A stretch of DNA of 64,000 nt from Myxococcota bacterium. GTDB lineage: Bacteria > Myxococcota > UBA727 > JABDBI01. Both the position numbers and the translations under genes were made by a program. The notes under the pieces are model-generated. The model searched no databases. It had not been told where the DNA came from and worked only from the letters and a program-made list of their open reading frames with translations. Positions 41,909 to 50,792 of this stretch are shown here, piece by piece. Position 1 is the stretch's first letter. The number at the start of each line of letters is the position of its first letter. The stretch is taken from positions 1-64,000 of the forward strand of contig JAZKCZ010000004.1 in NCBI GenBank assembly GCA_040387835.1, in the 5' to 3' direction.

Positions 41909-43084
41909 CCACGGAATGCCGATTGCCAACGCAACCGGGAGAGCGAACCTCAGATCCATGCGCGTGAATTCAAAAATCATCACAGCCGACGTGACCGGCA
42001 TGCTTTGTGCGGCGCCTAAAAATACCGCGGCGCCGATAATTGCAAAAGCGTTGAGCTCTGAGCCTGGCCATATCATGTTCCAGCCAGCACCCAGCAATGC
42101 AGATAACAATGCGCCAATAGCCAACGATGGGGTTAATAATCCGCCAGGCAGGCCAGTTCTCACCGTTGAGAGCGTGAAGAAAATCCGTAGGATCAGCAAG
42201 ATTCCCGTCAGCCATAAATTGATTTCGTGATCGAATTCTAATCGAGCTGGACTTTTGCCGTTGCCCAACAACGCTGGATAATAGACGGATAAGATACCTA
42301 ACAACGCGAAGTTGATAAAGCAAAATACCGGCAGCCGCCAGTTTTTTGGAGCGCTGCTTTTCATGCGCTGTGCAGCTTTTTTAAATTGCACGCCTAAAAA
42401 GTTCAGCAGTAATCCAGCAATGAGAGACCAGACAATCAATGATACCGTCAGATGCATGGGCGCTATGTGATAGGCAGGCTGATTTTTGAGCCCAATCCAT
42501 GAGACCAAGACCGCGAGGCCAGAGACAAAAAAAGCTTGGCAAGCAAGTTGCAAGCTGACTTTCCGCAAGATGACTTCCAGCGCAAATAGCGCACCTGCTA
42601 AAGGGACGTTATAAATCGCCGCAAGGCCCGCGCCTGCACCACAGGCAATAAGCGTGCGCGTATCCGCCGGTGTGAGGTCGAATTTTTTGCAAAGCCATTG
42701 TGCGCTTAAAGCCCCAAGTTCCCGTGGGGCAACTTCTCGCCCAAGCGGTGAGCCCAGCGCTGCTGAGGTGATTTGTAAGATACCGCCCAGGACTGTTTTC
42801 ACGGGCGGCATAGGGTGGTTGTTTTGCACCGCTTGGGAAATGCTGACTAGAGGTTTGCCGAAGTGGTATAAGAGCCACCAGCCTATGCCGCCGAGTAGAC
42901 CCCCACTGATGACAACGATTAGCCTGCGCTCAGGTGAAGCATTTTCGACCGCCCTTAAAAAATCGGCGGAGTGAGTTCCAAAAGCTATAGTTTGCAAAGC
43001 GTGCAAGAGCAGGGCTAAGCCCATGCCCAGCAGGCCGGCGGTAATACCGACCAAGATGGTGGCCGTCAGTCGCTTGAGAATCAT
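41870..43084 (-). CDS. ClC family chloride channel/transporter
   Basis: The 404-residue protein has the ClC membrane fold pattern. Motifs are GSPLGREVAPRE (GREGP-like selectivity region), GAGAGLAAIYNVPLAGALFALE (about 155-175) and GLPGGLLTPSLAIGALLS near the C-terminus. No C-terminal CBS domains are present. It starts 4 bases inside the end of the kdpC-like gene (ATGA overlap), so translation may be coupled. The external gating Glu appears to be the E of GREVAP. Confidence 0.93.
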   Translation of the reverse strand: MILKRLTATILVGITAGLLGMGLALLLHALQTIAFGTHSADFLRAVENASPERRLIVVISGGLLGGIGWWLLYHFGKPLVSISQAVQNNHPMPPVKTVLGGILQITSAALGSPLGREVAPRELGALSAQWLCKKFDLTPADTRTLIACGAGAGLAAIYNVPLAGALFALEVILRKVSLQLACQAFFVSGLAVLVSWIGLKNQPAYHIAPMHLTVSLIVWSLIAGLLLNFLGVQFKKAAQRMKSSAPKNWRLPVFCFINFALLGILSVYYPALLGNGKSPARLEFDHEINLWLTGILLILRIFFTLSTVRTGLPGGLLTPSLAIGALLSALLGAGWNMIWPGSELNAFAIIGAAVFLGAAQSMPVTSAVMIFEFTRMDLRFALPVALAIGIPWLFQQTLSLRKRH

Positions 43085-43536
43085 GGGGCTATAATGTCTA
43101 ATTCCAGATTGGCGAGCAACACATTCATATGGTGCTTGCCGGTGAGCACCGACTCGACAGTCTTTCGGTCGACACCTCTAGCGCTTGCAATGCGGTCAAT
43201 TTGGTCGAGCGCCATTTCTAAAGTGATGTGCGGATCAAGACCACTGCCTGAGCTGGTAGGCTCGCCTTGCTTAGGAAACTGCGGGTTGGTCGGCGCCAAG
43301 TTGCTGGCTGCTGAAGGTACTGCATGATAGTTGCTGGCGGAAGGTCTCGGCCAGAAATATTTTGGGTTGGTGAAAGGCTGAGCAATGAGTTCACTGCCGA
43401 TGACTTTGCCGTCTTTTACAATGAGGCTGCCAGCGCTTTTTTCAGGGAAAATCACTCTGACGACCCCGGTAACCGCCAGGGGATACAAAAGCCCGGTAAC
43501 AACAAGCATCGATAAAAAGAACAACACTGGGCCCAT
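43081..43536 (-). CDS. kdpC: shortened orphan KdpC
   Basis: The product aligns with KdpC, the small membrane subunit of the high-affinity potassium pump: one N-terminal helix, then GSLIVKDGKVIGSELI, FWPRPSASNYHAVPSAASNL and, near the end, GLDPHI and LANLELD. It is 151 residues, against about 190 in E. coli, and lacks a helical segment between NPQFPKQ and GSGLDPHI. No kdpA, kdpB or kdpDE is present in the window; upstream lies icd. The residual function is doubtful. Confidence 0.85.
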   Translation of the reverse strand: MGPVLFFLSMLVVTGLLYPLAVTGVVRVIFPEKSAGSLIVKDGKVIGSELIAQPFTNPKYFWPRPSASNYHAVPSAASNLAPTNPQFPKQGEPTSSGSGLDPHITLEMALDQIDRIASARGVDRKTVESVLTGKHHMNVLLANLELDIIAP

Positions 43537-43575
43537 GAGATGGGAACCGAGGGGGACGGTGTTATATTCCGTGGC

Positions 43576-43644
43576 AACCTCACCCTAAATCCCTCTCCAG
43601 GATCTGGAGAGGGACTTTAATGGAGAGGGGCTGGGGGTGAGGTT
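43576..43644. repeat. double hairpin repeat between icd and kdpC
   Basis: AACCTCACCC at 43576-43585 pairs with GGGTGAGGTT at 43635-43644. Inside, CCCTCTCCAG at 43591-43600 pairs with CTGGAGAGGG at 43604-43613. It is a common proteobacterial intergenic hairpin type (CCTCACCC...CTCTCC). It may act as a terminator or RNA-stabilising structure at the 3' end of icd. Confidence 0.8.
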
Positions 43645-44932
43645 ACATGTGACCGATGACGGCGCCGGCGAATTCGGAGCACTTTAGGAGTGTTGCACCT
43701 TCCATTAGCCGGTGGAAATCGTAGGTCACTTGCTTGTCTGAGATCGCGCCGTCCATGCCCTTGATAATCAAGTCGGCGGCTTCGTTCCAACCCATATATC
43801 TGAGCATCATCTCGCCGGACAATATCACTGAACCTGGGTTCACTTTATCAAGACCTGCATATTTCGGTGCTGTGCCATGCGTCGCTTCGAAAATGGCATG
43901 GCCTGTTTGATAGTTGATATTGCCACCAGGCGCGATGCCAATGCCGCCGACTTGCGCTGCCAGCGCATCGCTTAAATAATCGCCATTGAGATTCAGCGTT
44001 GCAATCACGTCAAACTCTTTCGGCCTAGTCAGCACTTGCTGTAAGGTGATGTCTGCGATGGAGTCTTTAATCATCACCTTGCCCAAATGAGCCGGCGACA
44101 AAGTGCTCCAAACTTGATTGATTTCATCGACAATAGCGCGCTGCTGGCTTTCAGTCATCATATCAAAGCCTGGCTCTAAATTGGTTGGATTTTTGCTCGG
44201 GTCATTTAAAATCCACGATTCTCTCTCGGTAATGATTTGGTCTCTGAAATCGCGCTTGGCCAAGGCATAACCCCAATCACGAAAGCCACCTTCGGTGTAT
44301 TTCATGATGTTGCCTTTGTGCACAAAGGTCACGCTTTTACGCTTTTCTTTCAAAGCGTATTCGATGGCGCTTTTGACTAAGCGTTCAGTGCCTTGTTTGG
44401 ACACTGGCTTGATACCGATGGCGCTGGTTTCAGGAAACCTGATTTTATTAACGCCCATTTCCTTTTGCAAAAAGGCGATTAATTTCTGAGCTTCAGCGCT
44501 TTCAGCGGCGTATTCGATGCCAGCGTAGATGTCCTCGGTGTTTTCTCGGAAGATAACCATGTCAACGCTTTCAGGGCGTTTAACAGGCGAGGGTACACCT
44601 TGAAACCATCGCACTGGGCGTAGGCAGACATAAAGATCAAGGATTTGACGTAGCGCCACGTTGAGGGAGCGAATACCGCCGCCAACAGGGGTGGTCAGCG
44701 GGCCTTTGATGCCAATCTTGTGTTTTTTGAATGCTTCCAACGTCTCATCAGGAAGCCAGTTGCCGAATTTGCGGAATGCTTTTTCGCCTGCGTAGACTTC
44801 AAGCCACTCGATTTTTCGTTTACCTTGATAGGCTTTTTCTACCGCTGCATCAAAAACACGCTGGCTGGCCCGCCAAATATCTGGGCCGGTGCCGTCGCCT
44901 TCAATATAAGGAACAACTGTGGATTCGGTCAT
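43643..44932 (-). CDS. icd: isocitrate dehydrogenase (NADP)
   Basis: This 429-residue protein has all the hallmarks of bacterial NADP-isocitrate dehydrogenase: [50 protein letters not shown] and [11 protein letters not shown]. It catalyses isocitrate to 2-oxoglutarate in the TCA cycle. ATG 44932 has AGGAGAATCAT upstream. It lies 9 bases after sppA on the same strand, so it is probably co-transcribed with the etfBA-sppA group. Confidence 0.98.
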   Translation of the reverse strand: MTESTVVPYIEGDGTGPDIWRASQRVFDAAVEKAYQGKRKIEWLEVYAGEKAFRKFGNWLPDETLEAFKKHKIGIKGPLTTPVGGGIRSLNVALRQILDLYVCLRPVRWFQGVPSPVKRPESVDMVIFRENTEDIYAGIEYAAESAEAQKLIAFLQKEMGVNKIRFPETSAIGIKPVSKQGTERLVKSAIEYALKEKRKSVTFVHKGNIMKYTEGGFRDWGYALAKRDFRDQIITERESWILNDPSKNPTNLEPGFDMMTESQQRAIVDEINQVWSTLSPAHLGKVMIKDSIADITLQQVLTRPKEFDVIATLNLNGDYLSDALAAQVGGIGIAPGGNINYQTGHAIFEATHGTAPKYAGLDKVNPGSVILSGEMMLRYMGWNEAADLIIKGMDGAISDKQVTYDFHRLMEGATLLKCSEFAGAVIGHM

Positions 44933-44941
44933 ATGATTCTC

Positions 44942-47317
44942 CTATAAAATGAATGGCATGAGGGCCATGGCTTTGCCGTTATGCTCGATGAGGTCCAGGG
45001 CGGATGCAAACGGACTTGCGCCAAAGTTGAATAGTCCTAAGCCTTGCGGTTGATAAAGGGAGAGTTGAACTTTCGAGTCTTTTTTTAGGCCAGCCAGCTC
45101 TTTGAGTTGGTTAAGCGCCTCAGAAAATCCGCCTAGCTGATGAACCAAATGATTTGCCAAAGCTTGCTCACCTGTCCAAACACGGCCTTCCGCCAGCGGA
45201 GCAATATCTTCTACCGGGCGATTTTGTCCTTGCGCAATGGCCTGTTTAAAACGTGTATAGCGCCATTCGATCAGCTGTTCTTGTCGCTTGCGCTCCGGAG
45301 CACTTAAAGGGCGGAACAGGGTGGGACCTGGCAGTTTGCCTCGATTAAATTCAAAGCTGGACACGCCAAGTTTATCAAGTAGTTTTTCGGCGGAAAAACT
45401 CAAGCTGAAAACGCCAATGGAGCCTGTCAGGGTTGATGGCTCAGCCCAAATTTGTTGAGCTGCTGCGGCAGCGTAGTAACCGCCTGAAGCCGCGATATCA
45501 CCCATAGAGGCAACAACGGGTTTTTTTTGACGCGCTTTCATCAAAGCCTGGAAAATTTGATCGGAAGCGAAAGCATCACCGCCAGGCGAATCGATGCGAA
45601 CTAAGATACCTTGGGTGAACGGGTCGTTAACAGCGTGCTCAATCCACTGAGTGACATCATCCGCGCCGGTTTGTACCCTGGGAAAAAAAAAGGAGGGTGC
45701 TGCATGGCCGGCAATGATGGTGCCAACAATCGGTATAATGGCGATTTTGTCTTGCTCGCCCCAGGTCGTCACGTGGGCTTGCTTGTCCAGCGTGCGGAAT
45801 TGATTTTTTAGCTCGGGCACATCGCTTTCGCTCATCAGGGCGTTCACCAAGCCAGCGGTGAGCGCTTCGTCTGAACTGAGCTCGCCCAAGTCGATTTGTG
45901 CTTTCATTTCAGTCGGTGCTTTGCCGGTTTTTTTGGCTAAAGCTTCTACGAAATGTTGATAGCGCTCGTCTAAAATGGCGTTAACAACTTCAACTTCTTC
46001 GGCGCCGGGCTCATTTGCTGTAAAAACTCTAGGGGCTGATTTGTAAGCACCGGCATGAACAGCTTGCGCTTCAACGCCAAGTTTATCTAGCCCTTTTTTT
46101 GCGTAAACCAGGGTGGTTTGGAATGCATCGAGCTTAACTTCTGCGCCGGGATTTAAATAGATTTTATCTGCGGCTGAAGCCACGTAGTAGGCGACAACGC
46201 TGGTGTTATTTAAATACACCACCACTTGTTTGCCACTATTTTTGAGCGCCATTAGACTATTTTTAAGCTCTTCCGCTCGGGCAAAGCCAAAATCTGGGGA
46301 GTCTAGATAAACCAAAACGCCTTCAACGGAAGTATCTGCAATCAACCGTTCCAGAGAGTTTAGAAAAAATAAAGGTGAACTTGGCTTGGCAAACAGCTTG
46401 GCTGCTAATGAGTCAGGTTTTTGGTCTTCAGTTCCTTTGGAATTGATGTTCAAGCGCACCCATTTTTTCGATGGCACGGTGACACTTTCTTTAGCTTCGC
46501 TGGACATCCTAAATCTGCCACCAGCGTAAGCATTCCCTGCCACGGCGCCCATGCCGAAGTGCTCAAAGTTGAAATCTAGGGCGAACATGAAAGATGGCGA
46601 ACTGTTAATCACCGCTTGCCCAATCAGCGTGACGCCGCCTAGGTCAATGCGCGCGCCGGCAATGGGATCTATGTGATAGCTACCCGACCAAGAATCTTTG
46701 GTTGGCCAAAAGCGCGCCTCACCAAAAAAAGTGTAGTCATCGCCAAAGGGCCTAAGACTTAAGCCTACTTGAAATTCTGCCGGCGAGCCAAAGTTGTCGT
46801 AAACCTGACGAGAAAGCATGCCGTAGGAAATCCATGGCGCTGGGTAATGCTGCACACCAAATCCAAATAAGAATGGATCCGATGATTCATTGGCATATTG
46901 GCGTTGCTTAAACGCCCAACCACCCATCGAAACGCTCCGACCAAAACGATAAGCCAGACCGAGCTGGCCATTCACCAGACCTTTGTCAGTGGCCGAAGTA
47001 TTGTCCGGCAGTTGAAGCTGCGTCCCAAGTCCAAGCGACAGGCCTTTAAAAAGACTAAATGTTGCAGTGAACTGGGCTTGATGCAAGGCGTCGGGATTGC
47101 TCCAGTGGTGAGCATAGCCACCGGCCAGCTCGGAACCGTTGACAAAGGCTAGACCCGCAGGATTGTTGTATAACGACCAAGCATCTTGCCCACTGGCAAT
47201 CTGAGGGCCAGGGTTTAAAACCCGCTCCGCCACGTCGGCTGTTCGAACTTGCGCGTTCCCGCCGACAGAAAAAAGACAGGTAAGCAGAACAAAACCGACA
47301 TGGACACGAGTTTTCAT
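44942..47317 (-). CDS. sppA: SppA (S49) signal peptide peptidase fused to an N-terminal barrel-like domain
   Basis: The 791-residue product has a signal peptide (MKTRVHVGFVLLTCLFSVGGNA). About 250 residues of alternating, Gly/aromatic-rich strands like an outer-membrane or periplasmic beta domain follow (for example FSLFKGLSLGLGTQLQL, FEHFGMGAVAGNAYAGGRF). A two-repeat SppA 67K-like domain then runs from about 285. Catalytic Lys in AVHAGAYKS and Ser in DIAASGGYYAAAA are present. SppA normally degrades cleaved signal peptides at the inner membrane. The barrel-like extension is unusual. The start overlaps the etfA stop by 4 bases. Confidence 0.93.
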   Translation of the reverse strand: MKTRVHVGFVLLTCLFSVGGNAQVRTADVAERVLNPGPQIASGQDAWSLYNNPAGLAFVNGSELAGGYAHHWSNPDALHQAQFTATFSLFKGLSLGLGTQLQLPDNTSATDKGLVNGQLGLAYRFGRSVSMGGWAFKQRQYANESSDPFLFGFGVQHYPAPWISYGMLSRQVYDNFGSPAEFQVGLSLRPFGDDYTFFGEARFWPTKDSWSGSYHIDPIAGARIDLGGVTLIGQAVINSSPSFMFALDFNFEHFGMGAVAGNAYAGGRFRMSSEAKESVTVPSKKWVRLNINSKGTEDQKPDSLAAKLFAKPSSPLFFLNSLERLIADTSVEGVLVYLDSPDFGFARAEELKNSLMALKNSGKQVVVYLNNTSVVAYYVASAADKIYLNPGAEVKLDAFQTTLVYAKKGLDKLGVEAQAVHAGAYKSAPRVFTANEPGAEEVEVVNAILDERYQHFVEALAKKTGKAPTEMKAQIDLGELSSDEALTAGLVNALMSESDVPELKNQFRTLDKQAHVTTWGEQDKIAIIPIVGTIIAGHAAPSFFFPRVQTGADDVTQWIEHAVNDPFTQGILVRIDSPGGDAFASDQIFQALMKARQKKPVVASMGDIAASGGYYAAAAAQQIWAEPSTLTGSIGVFSLSFSAEKLLDKLGVSSFEFNRGKLPGPTLFRPLSAPERKRQEQLIEWRYTRFKQAIAQGQNRPVEDIAPLAEGRVWTGEQALANHLVHQLGGFSEALNQLKELAGLKKDSKVQLSLYQPQGLGLFNFGASPFASALDLIEHNGKAMALMPFIL

Positions 47318-48261
47318 GCAAGAGCCTTTAAACGTTCAATGAGTTCAGGGACAATGGTGAAAGCATCGCCCACCAAGCCATAATCGGCCACTTGGAAAAT
47401 GGGTGCTTCGGGATCTTTGTTAATGGCCACAGTGACTTTAGAGCCTTTCATGCCAGCAACATGCTGAATCGCGCCAGAAATGCCGATGGCGATGTAAAGC
47501 TTTGGTGCCACAACTTTGCCTGTTTGACCCACCTGCCAATCGTTTGGAACCCAACCAGCATCGCAAACGGCTCGGCTTGCACCGATGGCGGCGTTCAATT
47601 GATCGGCCAGCGGCTCGATTAACTGCTTAAAGCCTTCAGGGCCTTTAAGACCTCGCCCGCCAGATATAACGACGCTTGCGTCGGCTAGCTCTGGACGTTC
47701 CGATTTTACTTCTTCGAAGCCGACAAAGCGTGTGGTGGATGGGCCTGGATCGGCGGCGAAATTGCTGACATTGCCTGATGCATTGGCCGCAGCTTGAACA
47801 AATTCGGTTGGACGCACAGTAATAACTTGAATTGACGTGCTGAGTGCTACAGTGCCGGTGAGGCCACCTGCCCACATGGGACGTTTGTAGGTTTTGGTGT
47901 CTACGACATCTGATATGTCGGAGGCCATCGCCGCATCAAGCCTGGTCGCAACGCGGGGCATCATGTCTTTGCCTGCAGCTGTGGCGGCTGCCCAGATATG
48001 AGTGGCACCGATAGATTTGGCGACGTCTGCGATGACTTTAGCGTATGGCTGCGCCACGCGATGTTCAAGACCGTCGTGTTCAGCGTAGTGAACCTGAGAG
48101 ACGTGTTTTGCAAAGGCATCGGCAATGTGTTTGACATTTTTGCCTAACACCAAGCCATGGACGGTGCCTTCGATTTTCTGAGCGGCAGTGACTGCGCTGA
48201 GCGTGGCATTTTTGAGATGGGTTGAATCGTATTCGGCGACAATTAAATGGGTTGCTGACAT
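47314..48261 (-). CDS. etfA: electron transfer flavoprotein alpha subunit
   Basis: The 315-residue protein carries the ETF-alpha FAD domain: VISGGRGLKGPEGF, IGASRAVCDAGW, KLYIAIGISGAIQHVAG and VAINKDPEAPIF. With EtfB it passes electrons from acyl-CoA dehydrogenases to the respiratory chain. It overlaps etfB by one base and sppA by four, so translation is coupled along the operon. Confidence 0.98.
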   Translation of the reverse strand: MSATHLIVAEYDSTHLKNATLSAVTAAQKIEGTVHGLVLGKNVKHIADAFAKHVSQVHYAEHDGLEHRVAQPYAKVIADVAKSIGATHIWAAATAAGKDMMPRVATRLDAAMASDISDVVDTKTYKRPMWAGGLTGTVALSTSIQVITVRPTEFVQAAANASGNVSNFAADPGPSTTRFVGFEEVKSERPELADASVVISGGRGLKGPEGFKQLIEPLADQLNAAIGASRAVCDAGWVPNDWQVGQTGKVVAPKLYIAIGISGAIQHVAGMKGSKVTVAINKDPEAPIFQVADYGLVGDAFTIVPELIERLKALA

Positions 48262-49007
48262 TAGATCACCTTTTCCACGTCACGAAGTTTAGAAACCAGG
48301 GTTTGAACATCGGGCAAGATTTGACCGGCCTGTTTATTCGGCGGCATCTCTAATTTTTGCAATGTGACACTAGGCGTTAGGCTGAGGCCCAAGGAAGACA
48401 ACTCCCGCTCATCGAGTGGCTTTTTCTTCGCTTTCATGATGCCGGGCAAAGATGCGTATCTTGGCTCATTTAAGCGTAAATCGGTGGTGATGACGCAAGG
48501 CATTTTGAGGCTCAGGGTTTCTAGGCCACCGTCTGCTTCGCGGATGACCGTTGCCCATTCGCCTTCGAGCACCACTTTATTGGCTTGGGTTGCTTGACCC
48601 AAGTTTAGGCGTTCCGCGACCATTTGGCCGACTTGGTGGCTGTCATCATCGATGGCTTGCTTGCCCATGAGCAGAATATCGGGCTTTTCTTCTCCGAAGA
48701 TTTTGGCGATGACTTTGGAGATGGAAACACAATCGAGGCTTTCCGTGGTTTTGACCAAAATGCCGCGGTCGGCGCCCATGGCCATGGCGGCCCTGATTTG
48801 AGCGGTGCAGTCATCTGTGCCAATCGATAAAACACACGTTTCACCGCCGTGCTTTTCAATAAGCCGCAAAGCCTCTTCGACGGCGATTTCATCAAAAGGA
48901 TTGGCGATCATGTTAACGCCTTCCGTTTTGATTTTATTGCCCGAAGGGTCGATGGTCAGCTTGGCTGCGTAATCAGGAACACGTTTGACAGTCACTAAGA
49001 TTTTCAT
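48261..49007 (-). CDS. etfB: electron transfer flavoprotein beta subunit
   Basis: The 248-residue protein matches ETF-beta: MKILVTVKRVPDYAAKL, NPFDEIAVEEALRL, MGADRGI and the AMP-binding region LMGKQAIDDDSHQVGQM. It forms the heterodimer with EtfA encoded next. The start overlaps the pspA-like gene by 4 bases. Confidence 0.98.
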   Translation of the reverse strand: MKILVTVKRVPDYAAKLTIDPSGNKIKTEGVNMIANPFDEIAVEEALRLIEKHGGETCVLSIGTDDCTAQIRAAMAMGADRGILVKTTESLDCVSISKVIAKIFGEEKPDILLMGKQAIDDDSHQVGQMVAERLNLGQATQANKVVLEGEWATVIREADGGLETLSLKMPCVITTDLRLNEPRYASLPGIMKAKKKPLDERELSSLGLSLTPSVTLQKLEMPPNKQAGQILPDVQTLVSKLRDVEKVI

Positions 49008-49708
49008 TTGAGTTGTCTCACTTCTTGTGCGGGAGGCAACACGCCCATTTTGGCCTTCAATGCTAAAAGTGCCTCGCTGCTTTTAGCAGGTTGCTCAAGT
49101 TTTTTGAACTCTGCCAAGAGGTTGTCGCTGTGAATTTCTTCGGCGAGTTCCGTCGTGGCATCGGCTTCGGCTTCCATTTGACGAATTTTTTCTTCCATAC
49201 GACCCATGGTTTCAAGGCCGCTGTTAGCGCTTAGGCCCGACATGGTTTCAGTGATGCTTTTTTGAGCTTGAGCGCGTCTGGCTCTAGCGATGAGTAAATC
49301 TTTTTCGCGCTTGGCGTCGTCGATTTTCTGACTCAGCTTGGAAAGGCCAGTTTTAAGTGTGTCGACGGATTGTTTTTGGGCGCGCCAGTTTTCTTCGAAC
49401 CCGGAGGCAAGTCTGACATGCTCTGCTTGGCGCTCGAGCGCTTGGGTCGCTAAGGTGTCGTTATTTTGGCCAACGGCTAACATGGCCCGCTCTTCCCATT
49501 CGGATGCTGCTTGCTTTTCTTTTTCGTATTGTTGAATCAGTCGTTTTTCATCGGCAATGGCAACCGCCACCTGGCGCTTGGCTGAAATGAGCTGCTCCTG
49601 CATATCCATCAGCGTTTGATTCAGCATCTTTTCGGGATCTTCAGCGATTCCAACCAGATGGTTTAATTGCGATTTGATCATCGTCCAAAAGCGTCTTAAA
49701 AAGCCCAT
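49004..49708 (-). CDS. pspA: PspA/IM30 family protein
   Basis: This 234-residue protein is almost entirely coiled coil, as expected for PspA/Vipp1 proteins that polymerise on and protect the inner membrane. The start MGFLRRFWTMIKSQLN fits the amphipathic membrane-binding helix, with EDPEKMLNQTLMDMQ following. It sits first in the etfBA-sppA-icd group; coupling of a membrane-stress protein to ETF genes is unusual. Confidence 0.93.
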   Translation of the reverse strand: MGFLRRFWTMIKSQLNHLVGIAEDPEKMLNQTLMDMQEQLISAKRQVAVAIADEKRLIQQYEKEKQAASEWEERAMLAVGQNNDTLATQALERQAEHVRLASGFEENWRAQKQSVDTLKTGLSKLSQKIDDAKREKDLLIARARRAQAQKSITETMSGLSANSGLETMGRMEEKIRQMEAEADATTELAEEIHSDNLLAEFKKLEQPAKSSEALLALKAKMGVLPPAQEVRQLK

Positions 49709-49742
49709 AATTAGCGAACTCCTTCAAATAAGAAGCTTTATC

Positions 49743-50774
49743 TCACCGTTCGAAGTGGCGTGCAAGCTTAAACCGCTGCGCCTGTTCAATGCAGTCTGCC
49801 AAGCCAACGCCTCGATAAGGACTGCCTGCGATAAAGAAGTTTGCTGGTAAAGATGCTTCGATAGTCCTTACTTGCGCGGCGTGATCGCTTGCGTATTTCG
49901 GATCGGCGTACTTGACAGTGAAGTGCTTTTCTAAAACGGGCCGCCCCCCAGGTTTGAAAAGGTTTTCGATTTCAGTGCGCGCATCGGCAGGGGCGTTTTT
50001 GGTGAAGGCTCTGAATAAAACCGTGCCGTCTGGACAACGATTTTTAAACTTCGATGAAACAATGGTGACTGCGCTTATTTTTCGATTCTCGGCTGCAGGC
50101 AGCATGACGCCAAATGCATCCAGCGAATGCGCAATATCTTCGCGTTTGTACGCTAAATAGGCGCTAGTCGTTGAGACCGTTCCGAATTGCGGCCAGGAAA
50201 CGCCAAGTAGCTTCGCTGTTTGCGCCGCAGGCAAAGTCGATAGAACGGCTCGTGCTTTGAAATTTCCTACTTGCCAGTAGTTGTCTGCGTATTTAATTGA
50301 CGTGATTGGTGTGTTTGGCACGATTCTCTCGCCAAGCTGGCTAGCCAGAGCTTGCGGGAATGCCTGCATGCCATTTTTAAAACTCAAAAACGGTGCAGGG
50401 TTGACGTTGGTTTGTGCTCGGTTGCCTAGAAACTCAGTGACGGCTTTGTCTGAATAGTCAGTGTGGTGGAGCTGGCCCTCTCTTAGAATCAGGACACGCC
50501 GATTTTGATCTTGGCTTTCGATAATATCGTCGTGTAAACCGATTGCTTTGGCGAGCTCCAAGCATTGAGGTTTTTGATTCATAAAACAGTCAGGGCCGGA
50601 TTCTAGCAAATACCCTTCCTGCTGATGAGTGCGAATAACGCCGCCTAATTCATTGCTCGCCTCTAATACCCGCAGGTCGCATGCGTCTTTCAGGTAGTAT
50701 GCAGCCGCGAGCCCGGTGATCCCTGCGCCTAAAATTAAGAGGTCGGACGTTTGACAGATGTGACGTGGTGACAT
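49743..50774 (-). CDS. short HemY/HemG-like FAD protoporphyrinogen oxidase
   Basis: ATG 50774 (AGGGATC just upstream) starts directly before a dinucleotide-binding motif (LLILGAGITGLAAAYYL). RVLEASNELGGVIRT and, at the end, FIAGSPYRGVGLADCIEQA follow; these are typical of oxygen-dependent protoporphyrinogen oxidases. At about 344 residues it is about 100 shorter than the family norm, with the loss mainly in the middle substrate-binding part (after REGQLHH). It may have another substrate. It is divergent from the Fic-fold gene, with 18 bases between starts. Confidence 0.78.
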   Translation of the reverse strand: MSPRHICQTSDLLILGAGITGLAAAYYLKDACDLRVLEASNELGGVIRTHQQEGYLLESGPDCFMNQKPQCLELAKAIGLHDDIIESQDQNRRVLILREGQLHHTDYSDKAVTEFLGNRAQTNVNPAPFLSFKNGMQAFPQALASQLGERIVPNTPITSIKYADNYWQVGNFKARAVLSTLPAAQTAKLLGVSWPQFGTVSTTSAYLAYKREDIAHSLDAFGVMLPAAENRKISAVTIVSSKFKNRCPDGTVLFRAFTKNAPADARTEIENLFKPGGRPVLEKHFTVKYADPKYASDHAAQVRTIEASLPANFFIAGSPYRGVGLADCIEQAQRFKLARHFER

Positions 50775-50792
50775 GATCCCTATAAATCTCAT

